This document shows positions 6,154 to 8,632 of a stretch of DNA of 8,632 nt, piece after piece. A model generated the notes under the pieces. The model was given only the letters and a program-made list of their open reading frames with translations. It was not told the origin of the DNA and searched no databases. How positions within the stretch are numbered: position 1 is the stretch's first letter; the number at the start of each line of letters is the position of its first letter. Source of the DNA: Clostridia bacterium (lineage in GTDB: Bacteria; Bacillota; Clostridia; UMGS1810); contig JAFVSB010000116.1 of assembly GCA_017503945.1 (NCBI GenBank), positions 1 through 8,632 of the forward strand. The letters are read 5' to 3'. Position numbers and translations under genes: made by a program.

Positions 6154-6643
6154 TATTCAAAACCTCCTTTCTATACTTTTCCTTTAATAACTTTCGCCCT
6201 TTTGACAATCTCATTTTAACAGCAGAAGGGGTTTTGCCCACAATTTTTGCTATTTCCTCTATTGAATATCCTTCAACATAGTAGAGCATAAGAACAAGGC
6301 AAAATTTTTCTGGCAAAGTCATCAACATTTCCAAAATACCATTTTCTGATGCTTGTGTAGGAACTTCTCTCATGTCATCAATATTAATATGAGAGTGTCT
6401 TTGCTTATATCTCAACAAATCTTTACTCTTATTCTTGGCAACTGTAATTAGCCATGCTTTTGTATGCTCATAGTCTTTAAGTGATGGTTTCTTTTCAAAA
6501 TACTTAATTATAGTTTCCTGAACTACATCTTCTGCATCGCCTTCGCTTTTGAGAATTACATAACAAATCCTATATAACATATCGCCATATGTATTTACTA
6601 TTGTTTCGATATTATTTATATTACCAGCTGATAAATTTTGCAT
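6143..6643 (-). CDS. ECF-type RNA polymerase sigma factor
   Basis: 166 residues, the normal ECF size with only regions 2 and 4. Region 2 spans about 15-82, with the core-binding and melting segment GDAEDVVQETIIKYFEKKP (35-53) and the -10 recognition helix AWLITVAKNKSKDLLRYKQR (63-82). Region 4 (about 104-156) has LPEKFCLVLMLYYVEGYS followed by a helix-turn-helix (IEEIAKIVGKTPSAVKMRLSKGR region, 128-150) that reads the -35 element. Start at ATG 6641-6643 with AAAGGGGG (6651-6658) upstream. It overlaps the anti-sigma gene and is transcribed first, the usual order for such pairs. The regulon is unknown. The nearest envelope gene, the divergent foldase, has a standard sigma-A promoter and no visible ECF-type element, so there is no sequence proof that it is a target. 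Confidence 0.93.
   Translation of the reverse strand: MQNLSAGNINNIETIVNTYGDMLYRICYVILKSEGDAEDVVQETIIKYFEKKPSLKDYEHTKAWLITVAKNKSKDLLRYKQRHSHINIDDMREVPTQASENGILEMLMTLPEKFCLVLMLYYVEGYSIEEIAKIVGKTPSAVKMRLSKGRKLLKEKYRKEVLNNGI
6163..6172 (-). promoter_or_regulatory. Strong ribosome binding site of the anti-sigma gene, within the sigma gene
   Basis: AGAAAGGAGG on the minus strand matches the 16S tail over its full length and lies nine bases before the ATG, inside the last codons of the sigma gene. It decides the start at 6153 and suggests the anti-sigma factor is made at least as strongly as the sigma factor. Confidence 0.85.
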
Positions 6644-6672
6644 TTCTTAACCCCCTTTCACTGTATACACGA

Positions 6673-6680
6673 ATGAACAT
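6673..6680. repeat. Copy 1 of the 8-base repeat ATGAACAT (ATGTTCAT on minus)
   Basis: Lies between the sigma promoter and the sigma ribosome binding site. An identical copy at 6713-6720 is exactly 40 bases away, close to four helical turns. Each copy is itself nearly palindromic (ATG-tt-CAT). It may be a regulator site; chance is not excluded in AT-rich DNA. Confidence 0.4.
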
Positions 6681-6712
6681 ACAATTTGGTCAATTTTTTC
6701 TCAAACTTTTTT

Positions 6713-6720
6713 ATGAACAT
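6713..6720. repeat. Copy 2 of the 8-base repeat ATGAACAT
   Basis: Directly abuts the predicted -10 (6721-6726) of the sigma promoter on its downstream side, at the expected transcription start. A protein bound here would block initiation. It is in the same orientation as copy 1. Confidence 0.4.
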
Positions 6721-6747
6721 TTTATACCAAAATTAAAAATCACTCAA
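6721..6747 (-). promoter_or_regulatory. Predicted promoter of the sigma/anti-sigma operon
   Basis: On the minus strand a -10 TATAAA (6721-6726) preceded by TGG (extended -10) and a weak -35 TTGAGT (6742-6747) at 15 bases, or CTTGAG at 16. A good extended -10 can compensate for a poor -35. The leader would be about 70 bases. I see no typical ECF autoregulatory promoter, although those vary widely between ECF groups. Confidence 0.5.
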
Positions 6748-6788
6748 GTCCTCTTATCCAGAGTATATTGCAGTTTTTTAAGCTGAAT

Positions 6789-6817
6789 TTGACTATTTGA
6801 GCTTTATGTGATATAAT
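6789..6817 (+). promoter_or_regulatory. Sigma-A promoter of the foldase gene
   Basis: TTGACT (6789-6794), 17 bases, TATAAT (6812-6817), with TGA immediately before the -10. The start of transcription would be near 6824, with a leader of about 35 bases. It is divergent from the sigma-factor promoter in a 215-base gap that contains no gene. Confidence 0.85.
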
Positions 6818-6858
6818 AAGTTGATTCTTTTAGTGAACTAATTGAAAGGACAGAAATT

Positions 6859-8187
6859 ATGAACGCAAAAAAAATCATCACTGCACTGCTTTGTGCAATT
6901 ATGCTGTGCTCATCTGTAGCATCAGCCAAAACACTGGAATTCACCATAGGAGAATTCGATTTTTATGTAAATAGCGGCGCTATAGAGCAAAAGGCTCTCG
7001 AAGCTGCCCCTTGCATTGTGAACAGCAGGACTCTTGTTCCCGTAAGAGCCGTGGCAGAGGCGTTTGAGGCCGACGTAGCATGGAACGGTGACGAGCGCAA
7101 GGTCACCATCACACTGGGCTCCGATACAATCGAGCTCATCATCGACAGCAACATCGCCAAAGTCAACGGCGTTGAACAGGAAATTGATACAGCCGCAATC
7201 ATTTTAAACGGCAGAACAATGGTGCCCCTGAGATTTGTGAGTGAAGCCCTCAAAAAGAATGTGGAATATATACCTACATCAGCACAGATTCTCATCACCG
7301 ACGAAAAACCCGTCATGATAATCGACGGCTATCCTATAACAATTGATGACTACCGCTTCATGTTTTTATATTACAACCTTACAGAGGGGCGTTACACTCC
7401 CGATGTGCTTGTGCCTGTGCTCACCGATAGCTTTGTTGAAAACACAGTAATTGCCAATGAAGCCAAAGCAAATGGCTTTGAGCTTCACCCCACTCAAAGT
7501 GCAGAGCTTGCCTCAAGCATTCTTGCCGACAAAGAATTTTTCTATCCTCTTTCGCTCACAGCTCCCGGCGTCAAGGTGATATCTGACTTTATGTGTGCAT
7601 CACAGTATTATTCAAATCTGTTCAGTTATCAAATTCCCGATGAAAGAATTATGCAACAATACAGCGAAAACTATGTGCGTGCAAAGCATGTGCTCATCTC
7701 CACTATTGATGAAAAAACAGGCAAGCCGTTTGACGAAAGGCAGCTGCGCTCAGCAAAACAAACTGCCGACAGCATCTACAAAGCAGCCAAATCAGGCGAG
7801 GATTTTGACGAGCTTATAGCCAAGTACTCCGAGGATCCCGGCTCGGCTTCATATACCGACGGTTATTTATTTACCAGAGGTGAAATGGTGAGCGAATTTG
7901 AAACTGCAGCCTTTTCACTTGGTGAAAACGAAATCTCGAAGCCTGTGAAATCACAACATGGCTACCACATAATCATGCGCTGCCCATTGCCTGAAATGAA
8001 TGATCAAATTAAGGCTGCAATCGGCAATAAGATACTTCAAAATGATGCAGTGCAATACACTCAGATTTTGTTGGAAAACAGCAAAATTGAGAGACTCAAA
8101 ACTGATGAAGAAATCATCGCCTCACTTGGCATAAACAATGATGACATCGATGCCCTTATTGCGCAAATAACTGCATCGCAGCAGTAA
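6859..8187 (+). CDS. Secreted parvulin-type peptidyl-prolyl isomerase with copper-amine-oxidase-N (stalk) domain
   Basis: 442 residues, acting outside the membrane as a protein-folding helper. The signal peptide (1-23) ends in ASA and is probably cut by signal peptidase I; no acceptable lipobox surrounds C12 or C17. Residues about 24-148 are a copper amine oxidase N-terminal domain with two matching units, NSRTLVPVRAVAEAFEA (55-71) and NGRTMVPLRFVSEALKK (117-133); in Clostridia these are structural or wall-associated stalks and do not imply oxidase activity. Residues about 150-270 (IIDGYPITIDDY onward) look like the helical chaperone part of SurA/PrsA. The parvulin domain covers about 272-373: RAKHVLIS with H277, KYSEDPGSASYTDGYLF (322-338), GEMVSEFETAAF (341-352), and QHGYHII with H370. 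A helical tail follows. Start is backed by GAAAGGA (6844-6850). Unlike PrsA it seems not to be a lipoprotein. Substrates are unknown. Confidence 0.93.
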   Translation: MNAKKIITALLCAIMLCSSVASAKTLEFTIGEFDFYVNSGAIEQKALEAAPCIVNSRTLVPVRAVAEAFEADVAWNGDERKVTITLGSDTIELIIDSNIAKVNGVEQEIDTAAIILNGRTMVPLRFVSEALKKNVEYIPTSAQILITDEKPVMIIDGYPITIDDYRFMFLYYNLTEGRYTPDVLVPVLTDSFVENTVIANEAKANGFELHPTQSAELASSILADKEFFYPLSLTAPGVKVISDFMCASQYYSNLFSYQIPDERIMQQYSENYVRAKHVLISTIDEKTGKPFDERQLRSAKQTADSIYKAAKSGEDFDELIAKYSEDPGSASYTDGYLFTRGEMVSEFETAAFSLGENEISKPVKSQHGYHIIMRCPLPEMNDQIKAAIGNKILQNDAVQYTQILLENSKIERLKTDEEIIASLGINNDDIDALIAQITASQQ

Positions 8188-8222
8188 ATGGTCAAAAAGT
8201 TGTGCAAACTTAATTATTATGC

Positions 8223-8251
8223 TTGACAAAATGCCGCATAGCTGATATAAT
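8223..8251 (+). promoter_or_regulatory. Consensus sigma-A promoter of tRNA-Glu
   Basis: TTGACA (8223-8228), exactly 17 bases, TATAAT (8246-8251), with TGA before the -10: both hexamers match consensus perfectly, as expected for a highly expressed stable RNA. Transcription would start near 8258, leaving about 12 bases for RNase P to remove. Confidence 0.93.
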
Positions 8252-8269
8252 ATTAAATCAGTGAGACGC

Positions 8270-8341
8270 GGCCCATTGGTCAAGCGGTCAAGACGGCGCC
8301 CTCTCAAGGCGCAATCCCGAGTTCGATTCTCGGATGGGTCA
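8270..8341 (+). tRNA. tRNA-Glu (anticodon CTC)
   Basis: 72 bases that fold into a full cloverleaf. The 7-bp acceptor stem pairs GGCCCAT with ATGGGTC (one G-U). The D stem is GTC/GAC. The 5-bp anticodon stem GCGCC/GGCGC closes loop CTCTCAA with anticodon CTC at 8303-8305, reading GAG. A 4-base variable loop and a T arm CCGAG-TTCGATT-CTCGG follow. The discriminator base is A and CCA is not encoded, so it is added after transcription. It is a single tRNA gene with its own promoter and terminator rather than part of a cluster. Confidence 0.96.
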
Positions 8342-8348
8342 TTGAAAT

Positions 8349-8385
8349 AAAAAAATCCTGTCGAAAGATGGGATTTTTTTGTTTT
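8349..8385 (+). terminator. Rho-independent terminator after tRNA-Glu
   Basis: A 14-bp stem (seven A-T pairs, then TCCTGTC with GATGGGA including two G-U pairs) closes a GAAA tetraloop at 8363-8366. The T-run 8374-8380 continues as GTTTT. It begins eight bases after the tRNA. The A-run makes it possibly active on the minus strand as well. Confidence 0.92.
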
Positions 8386-8427
8386 ATATTATTAATCTCA
8401 ATCACAATCCAGCAAGGAGTTGATACC

Positions 8428-8632
8428 ATGATATTACCCAACAAATGGGGTCAGGGAGCTATTTTTGCAAGCTCTGACTATTTAGCCTCGTGCCCCCGCT
8501 TTGATGCAAGGCTTTGCGGTGACCGCTTTGCTTTTGCATTTGACACCGAGGCAAAATGCACCCTCTCGGTGCATGCTGACGAGTGTGCATTCATCAGCTT
8601 TGATGCAGTGATGACGGACTACATAAAAGCGA
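8428..8632 (+). CDS. Unidentified protein, N-terminal 68 codons (runs off the right edge)
   Basis: An open frame starts at ATG 8428 behind a strong AAGGAG site (8414-8419, eight bases away) and stays open to the window end. Codon use matches the foldase and acn genes, so it is very likely real. The visible part starts MILPNKWGQGAIFASSDY, has no signal peptide or membrane helix, and contains four cysteines (residues 22, 30, 44 and 55). Alternating hydrophobic stretches suggest a beta-rich fold. I do not recognise the family. A sugar-active protein with an N-terminal beta-sandwich is one possibility, but nothing visible proves it. No promoter is obvious in the 42 bases after the tRNA terminator. 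Confidence 0.72.
   Translation, partial: MILPNKWGQGAIFASSDYLASCPRFDARLCGDRFAFAFDTEAKCTLSVHADECAFISFDAVMTDYIKA

Noticed and set aside
6662..6693. Alternative sigma-operon promoter TTGACC with TATACA
   Set aside because: The spacer is 20 bases for TATACA, and a 17-base spacer gives the poor hexamer GTGTAT. The TGGTATAAA element upstream is better.
6963..7316. Minus-strand open frame of 117 codons
   Set aside because: It is antisense to the conserved stalk repeats of the foldase gene.
8197..8211. Small hairpin AAGTT-GTGCA-AACTT after the foldase gene
   Set aside because: Five A/T-rich pairs and no T-run make it too weak for a terminator. The foldase transcript may read into the tRNA unit and stop at 8349-8385.
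8122..8307. Minus-strand open frame of 61 codons
   Set aside because: It crosses the tRNA gene, its promoter and the end of the foldase gene on the other strand.
8556..8574. Inverted repeat ATGCACC/GGTGCAT with a 5-base loop
   Set aside because: It lies inside the partial coding frame with no T-run or control context; probably chance.

Overview
The window reads as chromosomal DNA of a low-to-moderate GC Firmicute, most likely an anaerobic member of the Clostridia. Four things point that way: strong purine-rich ribosome binding sites before almost every gene, promoters of the vegetative sigma-A type with an extended -10 element, a tRNA gene without an encoded CCA end, and a secreted foldase carrying copper-amine-oxidase-N (stalk) repeats, a domain common in Clostridia. 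I see no phage, transposon, CRISPR or plasmid functions. The genus is not determinable from what I can see.

Left part (1-1970, all on the minus strand): a promoter at 1942-1970 drives ccdA, a TlpA/ResA-like anchored thioredoxin and cytoplasmic trxA. After a 26-base gap comes the N-terminal part of a TrkH/KtrB potassium uptake protein that runs off the left edge. CcdA, TlpA and TrxA form a plausible route for moving reducing electrons from cytoplasmic thioredoxin across the membrane to an extracytoplasmic thioredoxin-fold protein.

Centre (2091-5363, minus strand): a two-gene acn-icd operon with a near-consensus promoter and a strong terminator. A 643-residue LeuC-like aconitase and a 403-residue NADP-type isocitrate dehydrogenase of the eukaryote-like subfamily convert citrate to 2-oxoglutarate. 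This is the oxidative branch of the citrate cycle, which in anaerobes mainly supplies glutamate.

Right-centre (5501-6747, minus strand): an AT-richer two-gene unit encoding an ECF-type sigma factor and, overlapping it by 11 bases, a single-pass membrane protein that is very probably its anti-sigma factor. It has its own terminator and a divergent control region.

Right part (6789-8632, plus strand): a secreted foldase (signal peptide, two stalk repeats, SurA/PrsA-like chaperone helices, parvulin domain), then a stand-alone tRNA-Glu(CTC) with a perfect-consensus promoter and its own terminator, then the first 68 codons of an unidentified gene that leaves the window.

Most of the window is ordinary housekeeping and envelope biology. 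The points most worth a second look are the compositionally distinct sigma/anti-sigma unit with paired 8-base repeats in its leader, the domain build of the foldase, and the compact thiol relay with unusual extra cysteines. I did not find convincing evidence of a wholly new system.
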